Assembly: GCA_002329155.1 (NCBI GenBank)
Contig: DCXY01000032.1
Span: 1 to 64,000, forward strand
Source of the DNA: Stenotrophomonas sp. UBA2124
GTDB taxonomy: Bacteria > Pseudomonadota > Gammaproteobacteria > Xanthomonadales > Xanthomonadaceae
DNA: 64,000 nucleotides
Direction: 5' to 3'
Shown here: piece after piece, positions 35,743 through 44,087 of the stretch
Layout of the letters: each line of letters begins with the position of its first letter
Numbering within the stretch: the first letter of the stretch is position 1
Notes under the pieces: generated by a model
The model's database searches: none
What the model saw: the letters and a program-made list of their open reading frames with translations, nothing else
Told to the model about the DNA's origin: nothing
Program-made: the position numbers and the translations under genes

Positions 35743-38096
35743 GGCGCGATCACCAGCTCGGGGACGTAGCCGAGCGAGCGCAGCTGTGCCAGCGCAGGGT
35801 CCAGCCGGTCCGGCGCGCGCGGCAGGCGCACGCGCAAGCGTTGCGCGGTGTTGCCGGGCATGGGCTCTGCGTAGGCCTGCAGGCCAAGTGCACGTACCTG
35901 TGCCACCACCTGGCCGGCGCGGGTGGCGTCCAGCCCCTGGGCAAACTGCACCAGCTGCACGGCAGAATCTGAGGCCGCAAACAGGTTGGCCACCGGTGGG
36001 GACACCAGCCTGCCCGTCGCGCTCTGTTCGCCATGCAGAGGCGCCCCGCCCGGCGGCAGCTGGGGCGCCGGCATGGCAGGCAATGCCCAGCTGGATGCGG
36101 GCTGGGCACCGGCCTGCGCACTGCGCATGTAGTCGTAGCGGTCACGGGTAAGCCGCTGGCCCTCGGCCTGGTCGCGCACCACATGCGGCCGCAGGAACAC
36201 CATCAGGTTGGTCTTCTCGCGCTTGCGGCTGTCACTCCGGAACAGCGCACCCAGTACCGGCAGACGGCCAAGCCCTGGTACCGCGTCGCGCCCATGGCTG
36301 ACGCTGTCCTGCAGCAGCCCGCCCAGCACCATGATCTGCCCGTCGTCGAGCAGCACACTGGTATCAAGCGCCCGCTTGTTGGTGATGATGCCGCTGCTGT
36401 TGCCGCTGCTCTGCGGGTCGATGCTGCTCACTTCCTGGTAGATGTCCAGCTTGACCGTGCCGCCTTCGGATATCTGTGGCCGTACTTTCAGCTTCAGGCC
36501 GATATCCTCGCGCTCTATGGTCTGGAAGGGGTTGTTGCTGCCACCACCGCCATCGGTAACGTAGCGGCCGCTGACAAAGGGCACGGTCTGGCCAACCATG
36601 ATGCTGGCGGCCTCGTTGTCCAGCGTCATCAGGTTGGGGGTGGACAGGATGTTCGCGCCGCCCTTGCTCTGCAGTGCATTGGCCAGCGCCTTTAGGTTGA
36701 GTACCTGGCCGATACCGGGAAGGCTGATGCTGCCGTCAAGCACGCCCACGTTCAGGCCATCCTTGCGGAATACATCCAGGGTGCTGCGCGCGCCGGGGTT
36801 GATCCCGCTGCCACCAAAGCGCGTGCCACCGAAGGTGCGGCCATTGCCCAGCATCCACTGCACGCCCAGCTCGGCGGCATTGCTCTCGGTGACCTCCACG
36901 ATAAGACTCTCCACCAGCACCTGCGCGCGGCGCTGGTCGAGCTGGTCGATCACCCGCCGCAGATTGCGGTACGCAGGCTCCGGCGCGGAGATGAGCAAGG
37001 TGTTGGTGGCGGTATCTGCCTGTACGGAAATGCCGTTGTGACTGAAGCCGGTAGCCGCGCCTTCGCCCTCCTTGCGCTTGCCATCACCGAGCCTTGATGA
37101 TTCCAAACCAGCGGCTTGGGACAAGCCTGCTGAGTTCGCAGCCTCGCCGGTTGTGCCCTCTGCCCCTTTGCCGGCAGGTGTCACGCCTAGTGCGCTTCCC
37201 GTTGCTGGCGCGTCGCTTTGCCCCGCCACAACACCACGCAGCACGCCTGCCAGCTGCGTGGCCTGGGCATTGCGCAGGTACACCACATGCAGATTGCCGC
37301 CTTCGTCCTGTACGCGGTCCAGCTTTTCCACCAGCTGCCGTGCCAGTTGGGTGCGGCCGGGACTGCTGGAGCGCAGCAGGATGCTGTTGCTGCGCGGGTC
37401 GGCCATCACCACCACCTTCTGCGCCGGGTCGCTGCCCTGTGCATCCAGCAGCGGTGCAACCATTGCCGCCACATCCACCGCAATACCCTGCTGCAGCTTG
37501 ACCACATCCGTGCTCATGCCTGCCGGCGTGTCGATGTTCGCGATCACGCGGGCGATGCGTTGCAGGTTGTCCGCGTAGTCGGTGATGACCAGGGTGTTGT
37601 TGCCGGCATTCGCGGTGATGGGGTTGTCCGGGGAAACCATTGGCTTGAGCACCTCCACCAGCGCGGCGGCGTTCTCGAAGCGCAGCGCGAACGTGCGGGT
37701 GACCACCTCTCCACCTGCCCCCGGCCCGCCAACCGTTCCACCCATCAGCTTGGCGTCCGCCTGTGGCACCACGCGGCTGATGCCACCCGATTCCACCACC
37801 GCATAGCCGCGCATGCGCAGTGCGCCCAGCAACAGCGCATAGGCCTGCGAGCGGCTGACCGGGCCGTCCGATACCACCGTCATCTTGCCGCTGACGCGTG
37901 GATCGACAAGGAACTGCCGGCCGGTAAAGCGCGCTGCCATGCGCAGTACGCCGCCAATATCGGTATCGACCAGGTTCAGTCGCACCGCCTCGTCATCAGC
38001 GGCCCCGGCAGTGCCTGTCTGCGCGGGTGCCAGCGGGCTCACCGCAAGGCAGGCAACCAGCAGCAACATCATGGCGGCCCAGTGCAGCTGCCTCAT
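35739..38096 (-). CDS. gspD: Type II secretion secretin GspD (possible liposecretin, HxcQ-like)
   Basis: A 785-residue secretin: N0 domain (VRLNLVDTDIGGVLRMAARF), N1-N3 repeats (VVTRTFALRFENAAALVEVL; VVYLRNAQATQLAGVLRGVV) and the secretin core (VESLIVEVTESNAAELGVQW; PQISEGGTVKLDIYQEVSSI; LDTSVLLDDGQIMVLGGL). The signal segment contains LVAC at residues 13-16, a fair lipobox, so C16 could be lipidated and self-pilot the protein as reported for HxcQ; an SPase I site (APAQ, about residue 25) is the alternative. No GspS pilotin gene is present. An extra C-terminal region past the secretin is about 110 residues. The gene overlaps gspM and gspE. Confidence 0.94.
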   Translation of the reverse strand: MRQLHWAAMMLLLVACLAVSPLAPAQTGTAGAADDEAVRLNLVDTDIGGVLRMAARFTGRQFLVDPRVSGKMTVVSDGPVSRSQAYALLLGALRMRGYAVVESGGISRVVPQADAKLMGGTVGGPGAGGEVVTRTFALRFENAAALVEVLKPMVSPDNPITANAGNNTLVITDYADNLQRIARVIANIDTPAGMSTDVVKLQQGIAVDVAAMVAPLLDAQGSDPAQKVVVMADPRSNSILLRSSSPGRTQLARQLVEKLDRVQDEGGNLHVVYLRNAQATQLAGVLRGVVAGQSDAPATGSALGVTPAGKGAEGTTGEAANSAGLSQAAGLESSRLGDGKRKEGEGAATGFSHNGISVQADTATNTLLISAPEPAYRNLRRVIDQLDQRRAQVLVESLIVEVTESNAAELGVQWMLGNGRTFGGTRFGGSGINPGARSTLDVFRKDGLNVGVLDGSISLPGIGQVLNLKALANALQSKGGANILSTPNLMTLDNEAASIMVGQTVPFVSGRYVTDGGGGSNNPFQTIEREDIGLKLKVRPQISEGGTVKLDIYQEVSSIDPQSSGNSSGIITNKRALDTSVLLDDGQIMVLGGLLQDSVSHGRDAVPGLGRLPVLGALFRSDSRKREKTNLMVFLRPHVVRDQAEGQRLTRDRYDYMRSAQAGAQPASSWALPAMPAPQLPPGGAPLHGEQSATGRLVSPPVANLFAASDSAVQLVQFAQGLDATRAGQVVAQVRALGLQAYAEPMPGNTAQRLRVRLPRAPDRLDPALAQLRSLGYVPELVIAP

Positions 38097-38635
38097 TGCG
38101 TGGCCCCCACCGGCTGCACTGCAAGCACGATACTTCCCGATACACGCGCCACTGCGTTCTCCTCATCTCCGGTCCGGTCCAGGGTCATGGCCTGCAGTGC
38201 AACCCCCGGCTGCGTCAGCAGGGGCAACAAGGCGCGCCACAGAGCATCGAGAGGCACGTTGTGTACCTGCATGCGCCACTGTGTGCCGTCGTCATGCAGT
38301 TCGGTGGCAGCACCGATGCCTTCGGCGGCCAGCTTGTTTTCCAGCGTGGCCAGGTGCGGTGCGCCGGCGCTGGCCTGTTGCTGCCGCCGCGACTGGAACA
38401 TGGGCGCGAGCTGCCTGGCCTGGGTCTGCAGCCGTGCGAGCTCCTCATGCCAGTGGGCGCGCTGCTTCAGCGTTGGTTCCAGCCAGGCCACCCACAGCGT
38501 TGCCGCCAGCAAGGCAAGCGCCATCAACTGCAATGCCAGGCGTTCGCGACTGGCCAGACCCTGCCACCACTGTTTCAGTGCTGCGGCACGCGCTGCTGCC
38601 TGCGATGGCGGGCTTGGGGTCTTGCTGACGGTCAT
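38093..38635 (-). CDS. gspM: Type II secretion protein GspM
   Basis: A 180-residue bitopic inner-membrane protein with one helix at about residues 32-50 (LALQLMALALLAATLWVAWL), a coiled-coil-like stretch and a small periplasmic ferredoxin-like domain. GspM binds GspL and GspC. It overlaps both neighbours by four bases. Sequence conservation is low, and the assignment relies on topology, size and order. Confidence 0.85.
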   Translation of the reverse strand: MTVSKTPSPPSQAAARAAALKQWWQGLASRERLALQLMALALLAATLWVAWLEPTLKQRAHWHEELARLQTQARQLAPMFQSRRQQQASAGAPHLATLENKLAAEGIGAATELHDDGTQWRMQVHNVPLDALWRALLPLLTQPGVALQAMTLDRTGDEENAVARVSGSIVLAVQPVGATQ

Positions 38636-39798
38636 GGCGCCAGCGCCTTCGCGTCGTGTACGCGCAGCGTACCGGCCGCATCATGCTCCAGCTGCAGGCC
38701 CCGTGACTGCAGGGCCTGCTTCCATTGTGCGAGCTGCTCGTCCTCCGGTGCCCAGCCGTGTGCTGCCGTGTCCATCTGCAGTTCGAGCGTGCCGCTGCTG
38801 TAAGCCAGCGCGGTAACCTGGCCGGAAAGCTCCGGAATCAGCTGCTGGCTGGTGGTGATCAGCTGCAGCACTTCCGGCGTTGGCCCACGTACTGCCGGAG
38901 CTGCCAGTGCACGGCGTACCTGCGCGACCGGATCAACCAGCTCACCTATTTCAGGGAACAGCTTTGCGACCTGCTGCTCCGTTGCACTCCTTAGCTGGCT
39001 GGCCTGCCTGTGCTGCATGCTCACCTCAAGTTGGAGGCCCATCGCAGCAGCCGCAGCTGCGGCCAGCAGCAACACCGGTGCCAGAAGCCGGCTGCGGCGT
39101 TGCGGTGCGGGTAGAGGAATGGACCAGCCAGGCAGGCGCCCGCACCACTGTTCGGTTTCGGGCATGGCATCAGCGTGGATGTGTTCCGGCCACTCCGGGG
39201 GAACACTGCCTACCCATTGCACACTGTTGATATCCAGCTCCGCCAACCGGGCCAGCAGCGGCTCCATGGTCAAGGCATGCCCGCCAAGCAGCTGTACGAA
39301 ACCCCGCTCCCTGCTGAGCCGCGCCAGCAGATGGTCCGCCTGCCTCTGCAGACTGGCCTGGCCTTCGCGGATGGGCAGCAGCATGGGCGTCGGGTACAGG
39401 CCACGCAGCGCAAGACCGCATGCCTGCAGCGTGTCGGCCAAGGCCTGCACCGAGGCTCTGCCCAGCCACGCAACCGGCACGCTGCCGTCGGCTGCCTGGG
39501 GGCCATGGGCCAGGGCGATCTCCTGCAGGTCGTCCAGCAGCATCGCCTCCACCTCACCCAGCAATGCCTGGCGCAGGCGCCGTGCGGGCAACGGTGGCAG
39601 GCGCAGTTCCAGCAGAATCAGATCCTGCCCATGCAGGCAGGCGACAACGCCCACACCCACATGGCGTGTACCCAGTGTGCGCAGCGAGTCCTGACCGTGG
39701 TCCAGCAGTGCATCATGCCGCAGCAGAGCCCAGTCAACCCGGGAGTCCATGGACAGCTGCCACAAGGGTGGCAGGTGCAGACGCAGCTGGACGCTCAT
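38632..39798 (-). CDS. gspL: Type II secretion protein GspL
   Basis: A 388-residue protein with an actin-like cytoplasmic part (GHGQDSLRTLGTRHVGVG is not conserved, but LPARRLRQALLGEVEAMLLDD-type residues near 75-100 are) and one membrane helix near residue 240 (APVLLLAAAAAAAMGLQL). GspL recruits GspE to the membrane. ATG 39798 overlaps the gspK stop (ATGA), which decides the start over a longer upstream frame to 39921 that runs into gspK. Confidence 0.85.
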   Translation of the reverse strand: MSVQLRLHLPPLWQLSMDSRVDWALLRHDALLDHGQDSLRTLGTRHVGVGVVACLHGQDLILLELRLPPLPARRLRQALLGEVEAMLLDDLQEIALAHGPQAADGSVPVAWLGRASVQALADTLQACGLALRGLYPTPMLLPIREGQASLQRQADHLLARLSRERGFVQLLGGHALTMEPLLARLAELDINSVQWVGSVPPEWPEHIHADAMPETEQWCGRLPGWSIPLPAPQRRSRLLAPVLLLAAAAAAAMGLQLEVSMQHRQASQLRSATEQQVAKLFPEIGELVDPVAQVRRALAAPAVRGPTPEVLQLITTSQQLIPELSGQVTALAYSSGTLELQMDTAAHGWAPEDEQLAQWKQALQSRGLQLEHDAAGTLRVHDAKALAP

Positions 39799-40697
39799 GC
39801 ACCTATCCTTGTCCACACCCGCTGCACGCGCACACCCTCGTCCCGGTACTCGCGCCATATCAACGCGCGGAACGGTACGGAAGCCGCATCGGTATGCACC
39901 TCCCCGGCAGCCAGGAACCATTCGCTATGGATGCCCAGTGGCAACCCGGCCATCTGTGCATCGGTCAGCTGCAGGCGGTTGGCGATATCGCCCCGATTGA
40001 GCAGCCATCTACCGCGGTCACGCTCGGCCAGCAGGGCCGTGAGCCGTGCGCCCTCCACCGTGGGTGCACAGGCCTGCAGCACGGCAATATCGCTGGTGTT
40101 GGCATTGACAAGGGTTTTTGCGGGCAGTGCCATGACACGCTGCTGAAGCAGCGCCACCACCGCCGGATCCACAGCGGGCAGTGCTGCTGCCAGCAGGCCA
40201 TCCTGTTGCAAGGGTGCCTGCGGTTGCAGGGTGCCATCACGGAAGCGGTTGACGACATACTCCGCAGCACCTTCGCACTGTTCCTGTGCTGCCCCCGCGC
40301 CGGAGCACAGGCGCAGGAATGCATAGGTTGCCTGCGCATCCCTGGCGCCGCCATCGGCCATGTTGCGTAGATTGAACAGGCCTTGCGCATCGCGCAATTG
40401 CAGCCGGGTTGGCAGGGGTTGGCTCAGCGAGATGGGTTCCGCCCAATGGCCACCGGCAACCGTGGTCAACTGCATGCGTGCATCCTCGCGCAGCTGCAGT
40501 GAAGCACGTTCGAGTGCCACATCCACCGCCATCCGCACCTGCGCGCGCAACTGTTCGCCGCGCAGCATGCGCAGTGATGCAGCCTGACGCGTCAGCAATG
40601 CCGTGGCGATCACCGCGACAATGGCAACAACCAGTATCGCCACGATCACCGCCATGCCGCGCTGATCAGTGCACTGCATTGGCGGGCGGGGTTTCAT
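39795..40697 (-). CDS. gspK: Type II secretion minor pseudopilin GspK
   Basis: A 300-residue pseudopilin, the large one of the tip complex. The leader MKPRPPMQCTDQRG is cut before MAVIVAILVVAIVAVIAT; residue 5 is not glutamate, as expected for GspK at the pseudopilus tip. The alpha domain shows LRDAQGLFNLRNM and ALPAKTLVNANTSD, typical GspK. It starts nine bases after gspG and overlaps gspL. Confidence 0.92.
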   Translation of the reverse strand: MKPRPPMQCTDQRGMAVIVAILVVAIVAVIATALLTRQAASLRMLRGEQLRAQVRMAVDVALERASLQLREDARMQLTTVAGGHWAEPISLSQPLPTRLQLRDAQGLFNLRNMADGGARDAQATYAFLRLCSGAGAAQEQCEGAAEYVVNRFRDGTLQPQAPLQQDGLLAAALPAVDPAVVALLQQRVMALPAKTLVNANTSDIAVLQACAPTVEGARLTALLAERDRGRWLLNRGDIANRLQLTDAQMAGLPLGIHSEWFLAAGEVHTDAASVPFRALIWREYRDEGVRVQRVWTRIGA

Positions 40698-40706
40698 CGT
40701 GTTGGC

Positions 40707-41144
40707 TTACAGCTGCCAGGAGCCGATATCGGCGTTGCCGGCCTCACCACCCTCGGCACCATCCGCACCCAGCGAGAACACATCGATCTCACCGTGCTTG
40801 CCCGGATTCTGGTACTGGTACGGGTGACCCCAAGGGTCATTGGGCAGACGCTCGATGTAGGGATTGGTGGCACCCAGCCCACCCGCCTGCGGTGGCGTGA
40901 CGAGTGCCTTGAGCCCCTGCTGGCTGGTGGGATAGCGGCCGTTGTCAAGGCGGTACAGCTTCAACGCCTGCATCAACGCACCGATGTCCTGCCTTGCCGC
41001 CACCACACGCGCCTGATCCGGGCGGTCCATGAGCCGCGGCACGATGAGCGCGGCAAGAATACCGATGATCACCACCACCACCATGATCTCGATGAGGGTG
41101 AAGCCATGCTGATGCCGACTGCGCGTGCTACAAACTCTGGCCAT
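40707..41144 (-). CDS. gspG: Type II secretion major pseudopilin GspG
   Basis: A 145-residue major pseudopilin. The leader ends in HQHG, followed by FTLIEIMVVVVIIGILAALIVP (Glu5 present) and the GspG signatures ALKLYRLDNGRYPTSQQGLKAL and NDPWGHPYQYQNPG. ATG 41144 has GGTGA five bases upstream. It is the first T2SS gene after the two Phd-like genes and the FecR gene. Confidence 0.94.
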   Translation of the reverse strand: MARVCSTRSRHQHGFTLIEIMVVVVIIGILAALIVPRLMDRPDQARVVAARQDIGALMQALKLYRLDNGRYPTSQQGLKALVTPPQAGGLGATNPYIERLPNDPWGHPYQYQNPGKHGEIDVFSLGADGAEGGEAGNADIGSWQL

Positions 41145-41200
41145 TTCTTCACCCGTTGAATGTGGAGTGGACCGCTGCGTCATGGTCGGTCGTGCATGTG

Positions 41201-41788
41201 TCAGCACGATAAAATTGAATGGTCGATCACGCGCGCCCCACCAGTACCTGGGCCTTCTTCCACAGTGAACGGCGTGCCTGTTGCAGCGAGCAGGGCGGCA
41301 GGAATGCGCCGCAGTGAATGAGAGATCCAATGCGTGACCACCTGTACCCTGCTGGCCAGCAACAGGCCAGCACAGTGTTCGGGTGACCAGATGCTTGCGT
41401 GATCCATGCCGATGAAATGGCGATACGCCTGTTGATGGCGCAGGTCGTCGTACAGGCGCAGCGCATGGCCCGGCGCATACAGCGTCACCAATACCGCTGC
41501 ACGCTGCAGCTCGCGCACGGGTGCACCGTTGAACTGGAGCAGCGCGACCACGCCCTCCGGCCATTCCGAAAGACTGGGATCAAGCAGGCTGCGCAGCTGC
41601 ATGAGTGGATGGCTTGCGGTATCCATGCTGGCCCAATGCGCTGCATCGGCCCAGGCATCGCGTGATACCAGCCATACCCATGGCTGCCCGTAGCGTTGCA
41701 CGACGATGGGTGCGCGGCGTGCCTGTCTGAGCACCTGACTCAGGTTCCTGTCCAGCTCCAGCATGCTGACACTGCGGCGTTCACTCAT
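41201..41788 (-). CDS. Phd-like N-terminal protein 1, function unknown
   Basis: A 195-residue cytoplasmic protein with no known partner. The first 45 residues (SVSMLELDRNLSQVLRQARR, then PIVVQRYGQPWVWLVSRDAW) resemble the Phd/YefM antitoxin fold. The C-terminal half includes LYDDLRHQQAYRHFIGMD, which weakly recalls the N-terminal helix of IS5-type transposases. It aligns by eye with the next gene (183 residues), so the two are tandem paralogues. Both lie between FecR and gspG in the same orientation. No toxin gene is adjacent. I do not recognise a described family. Confidence 0.6.
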   Translation of the reverse strand: MSERRSVSMLELDRNLSQVLRQARRAPIVVQRYGQPWVWLVSRDAWADAAHWASMDTASHPLMQLRSLLDPSLSEWPEGVVALLQFNGAPVRELQRAAVLVTLYAPGHALRLYDDLRHQQAYRHFIGMDHASIWSPEHCAGLLLASRVQVVTHWISHSLRRIPAALLAATGTPFTVEEGPGTGGARVIDHSILSC

Positions 41789-41896
41789 CAGCCATGCCTT
41801 TCAATCGGCGATGCCAAGCACCAGTTCTGGAGATGACGGTGGGCGCGACGGAAAAGCGACAGCGGATGAGGGCAGCTTTCGTTTGACCGGGCATGA

Positions 41897-42448
41897 TCAG
41901 AGCCCGAGCATCTCCCGGCAGGCCTTCATGTCTATGCGCGGGCTATACCCGCCACAGCGGCGTGCCAGTACATCCACATCGCTGCGGCTGGCAAATGCCC
42001 TCAATGACGGCAGTACGCTTCCCTCATCAAGCATCGCCTGCAGCGCGGCCTGTATGCGTGTTGGCAACCACGCTTCCATGGGGCCATGGCCACCTGCCAC
42101 GAACCAATGCCAGAGCCGGTGATGGCGCACGTGATCATGCAGTTGCAGCAGCCCCGGCAGGCCGTGCATGGACTGCAGCAGCAATGCCCGCGCGATTGCA
42201 GCGGGTGGCAATGCCCCGGCTTCGTCCAGCCGCAGCCATTGACGCTGCAGCTTCAGCAGCAGGCCCAGCGGGTGTGCATTGGGGTCGAAGTCCAGCAGCG
42301 CGGCATGCTGCTGCCAATGCGCATCTGACACCACACATACCCAGGGTGAACCGTAACGATGCACCATCAAGGGCTGCTCATGGGAAGTTTCAAGCCACGC
42401 GGAGAGCTTCCGCCGCAGATCGACTATGCCTATGTTTCCGCCGTGCAT
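41897..42448 (-). CDS. Phd-like N-terminal protein 2, function unknown
   Basis: A 183-residue paralogue of the neighbouring downstream gene. Shared features are VDLRRKLSAWLE, PLMVHRYGSPWVCVVSDAHW, a following HPLGLLL segment, and LLQLHDHVRHHRLWHWF in the C-terminal half. The Phd-like part may bind DNA or a partner; the C-terminal half is unassigned. It starts 41 bases after fecR and is followed by the first paralogue after 108 bases, so both are probably in the signalling/T2SS transcript. Confidence 0.6.
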   Translation of the reverse strand: MHGGNIGIVDLRRKLSAWLETSHEQPLMVHRYGSPWVCVVSDAHWQQHAALLDFDPNAHPLGLLLKLQRQWLRLDEAGALPPAAIARALLLQSMHGLPGLLQLHDHVRHHRLWHWFVAGGHGPMEAWLPTRIQAALQAMLDEGSVLPSLRAFASRSDVDVLARRCGGYSPRIDMKACREMLGL

Positions 42449-42489
42449 GCCGCACTCTCCGTCCTGGACATAAAGGGCACGCAGGTGCC

Positions 42490-43470
42490 CTAACCAATGA
42501 CGGCTATACCGCCTGGATAACGACGCAGCTGCAGTGATAGGCCCTGCCCCAGCTGTTCCAGTGCCGCCTCCGGGTCGTCAATGCGGAAGCGGCCGCTGAC
42601 AGGTTCATCCACCGATGCGGTCCTGCCCAGCATCACCCGGCCGCGCCGGTAGCGGTTGATCTCGTCCACCACTTCGCTCAACGGCGCGCGCCGAAACACC
42701 AGCATGCCTTCGGTCCAGGCACTGAAATCGGTGGGGTCCGCGCGCGTCACCACACCACTGATGCGATCGTCATAACGCGCCTGCTGGCCCGCCTGGAGCT
42801 GCAGCCTGCCCTCGGGGTGTTCGATACGCATATTGCCGGCAAGGCAGGCGACACGAACCTTGCCATTGGTGTTACGGACATCCAGCGTGGCGCCATCCTC
42901 ATCCACGACAATGCAGCCTGCGCCGGCATACAGCGCCAGCCGCACATCCGCGCCCGCCTGCACGGCCGCCTGCCCCTGCACCAGTTCAAACGCGGGGCCG
43001 CGCCGGTCACTGCGACGGCGCAGGCTGGTCTGCGTATCAAGCTGAATGTTCAGCTGCGCGCCCGGCACGATGCGCAGCCGCTCACCGGTGGCCGTATGGA
43101 AATCGGAAGTCAGGGCCGACACCGAAGGCCACAGCCCCAACGGCGGATGTACCGCCGCCACCACGGCCAGGGTGGCGGGTGCAGCCACGGCCGCACCAAG
43201 GAAGGCCCTGCGGCTCCAGCGATGACGCTGATCCCGTGCGGTCAGTTGTAATGGTTGTGCCGGTATTCTGTTTGCGGCATCACCCACCCGTTGCCACTGC
43301 CGGCGTGCACGCGCAAATGCCTGCCGGTGCGCGGGCGAGCGGGCGCACCAGCGCCGGAAACGCTCGGCATCAGCCGTGGTTGCCTCGCCAGAGGTCAGCC
43401 GTACAAGCCAGGCGTGTGCCTGGCGTTCGAGCCTGTCCAGCGGGCGCTTGCTGCTTTCATCAACATCCAT
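42490..43470 (-). CDS. FecR-type sigma regulator (VreR-like)
   Basis: A 326-residue single-pass regulator. The N-terminal cytoplasmic anti-sigma part (about residues 10-65, AHAWLVRLTSGEATTADAER) is the DUF4880 type. A twin-arginine SRRAFLGAAVAAPA precedes the membrane helix at residues 89-106. The periplasmic FecR domain follows (FHTATGERLRIVPGAQLNI; RVACLAGNMRIEHPEGRLQL), and the C-terminus ends in an STN-like fold (DEPVSGRFRIDDPEAALEQL). It controls the adjacent ECF sigma factor in response to an envelope signal. It lies 70 bases after the sigma gene. The Tat-type motif fits export reported for some FecR proteins. Confidence 0.88.
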   Translation of the reverse strand: MDVDESSKRPLDRLERQAHAWLVRLTSGEATTADAERFRRWCARSPAHRQAFARARRQWQRVGDAANRIPAQPLQLTARDQRHRWSRRAFLGAAVAAPATLAVVAAVHPPLGLWPSVSALTSDFHTATGERLRIVPGAQLNIQLDTQTSLRRRSDRRGPAFELVQGQAAVQAGADVRLALYAGAGCIVVDEDGATLDVRNTNGKVRVACLAGNMRIEHPEGRLQLQAGQQARYDDRISGVVTRADPTDFSAWTEGMLVFRRAPLSEVVDEINRYRRGRVMLGRTASVDEPVSGRFRIDDPEAALEQLGQGLSLQLRRYPGGIAVIG

Positions 43471-43540
43471 CAGATTGGCGCGCCATTCCGCAGGATGCGG
43501 GGAATCCGGGTGGCGTCAAAGTGTAGACGGATGTCATGCC

Positions 43541-44071
43541 TCAGAGCCGCCGCGGCAACGCATGCACACTGCGGATGGCCAGATACTCCTGCGCAGCCTT
43601 GAGCTCGCGCTGTACCAGCCGCAGCGATACGCCAAGGCTGTCGGCCACCTCGCGCTGCTGCAGGCCATCGACGCGTACCGCCAGTAGAATCCGCCGCCTC
43701 CGCTCGGGCATGCGCTGGAGCAATGCCATCATCTCCTGCAGGGCGATCTCCTGCTCGGCCGACTGCGCCGGCCCTGGCCCCGGATCGGCCATGTCCATCA
43801 GCGTATCCACCTCTTCCAGGCTGAGCAGGCGGTGTTCGGCGCGCTGCCGGTCCACCACCGTGTTCATGGCCATGCGCAGCAGGTAGGGCGCTGGCTTGTA
43901 TACCGGATCAAGCCTACCGCTGCGTGCGCTCAACCGCATCCAGGTGTCCTGCAATGCATCGCCTGCCAGTTCCTCCGAGCCCAGCCGGCGTGCCAGCCGC
44001 CGTTTGAGTTCGTCGTAGGTACCCAGCAGATATTCCATGAGGTTGACCGGCCCGGCCGCGCTGTCATTCAT
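43541..44071 (-). CDS. ECF sigma-70 factor (VreI/FecI-like)
   Basis: A 176-residue ECF sigma factor. Region 2 holds ELAGDALQDTWMRLSA and YLLRMAMNTVVDRQR; region 4 has LAVRVDGLQQREVADSLGVSLRLVQREL, the helix-turn-helix for the -35 element. Length is normal. ATG 44071 is preferred because GGGAG lies six bases before it; ATG 44074 is adjacent. It is encoded between the STN protein and FecR, giving the receptor-sigma-regulator order of a cell-surface signalling module. Probable targets are its own operon and the T2SS/TPS genes, by analogy with VreI. Confidence 0.92.
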   Translation of the reverse strand: MNDSAAGPVNLMEYLLGTYDELKRRLARRLGSEELAGDALQDTWMRLSARSGRLDPVYKPAPYLLRMAMNTVVDRQRAEHRLLSLEEVDTLMDMADPGPGPAQSAEQEIALQEMMALLQRMPERRRRILLAVRVDGLQQREVADSLGVSLRLVQRELKAAQEYLAIRSVHALPRRL

Positions 44072-44087
44072 CATTGGCTCCCTGGGG

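Noticed and set aside
41201..42448. Toxin-antitoxin module
   Set aside because: The Phd-like proteins are longer than antitoxins and no toxin-sized partner gene is present.
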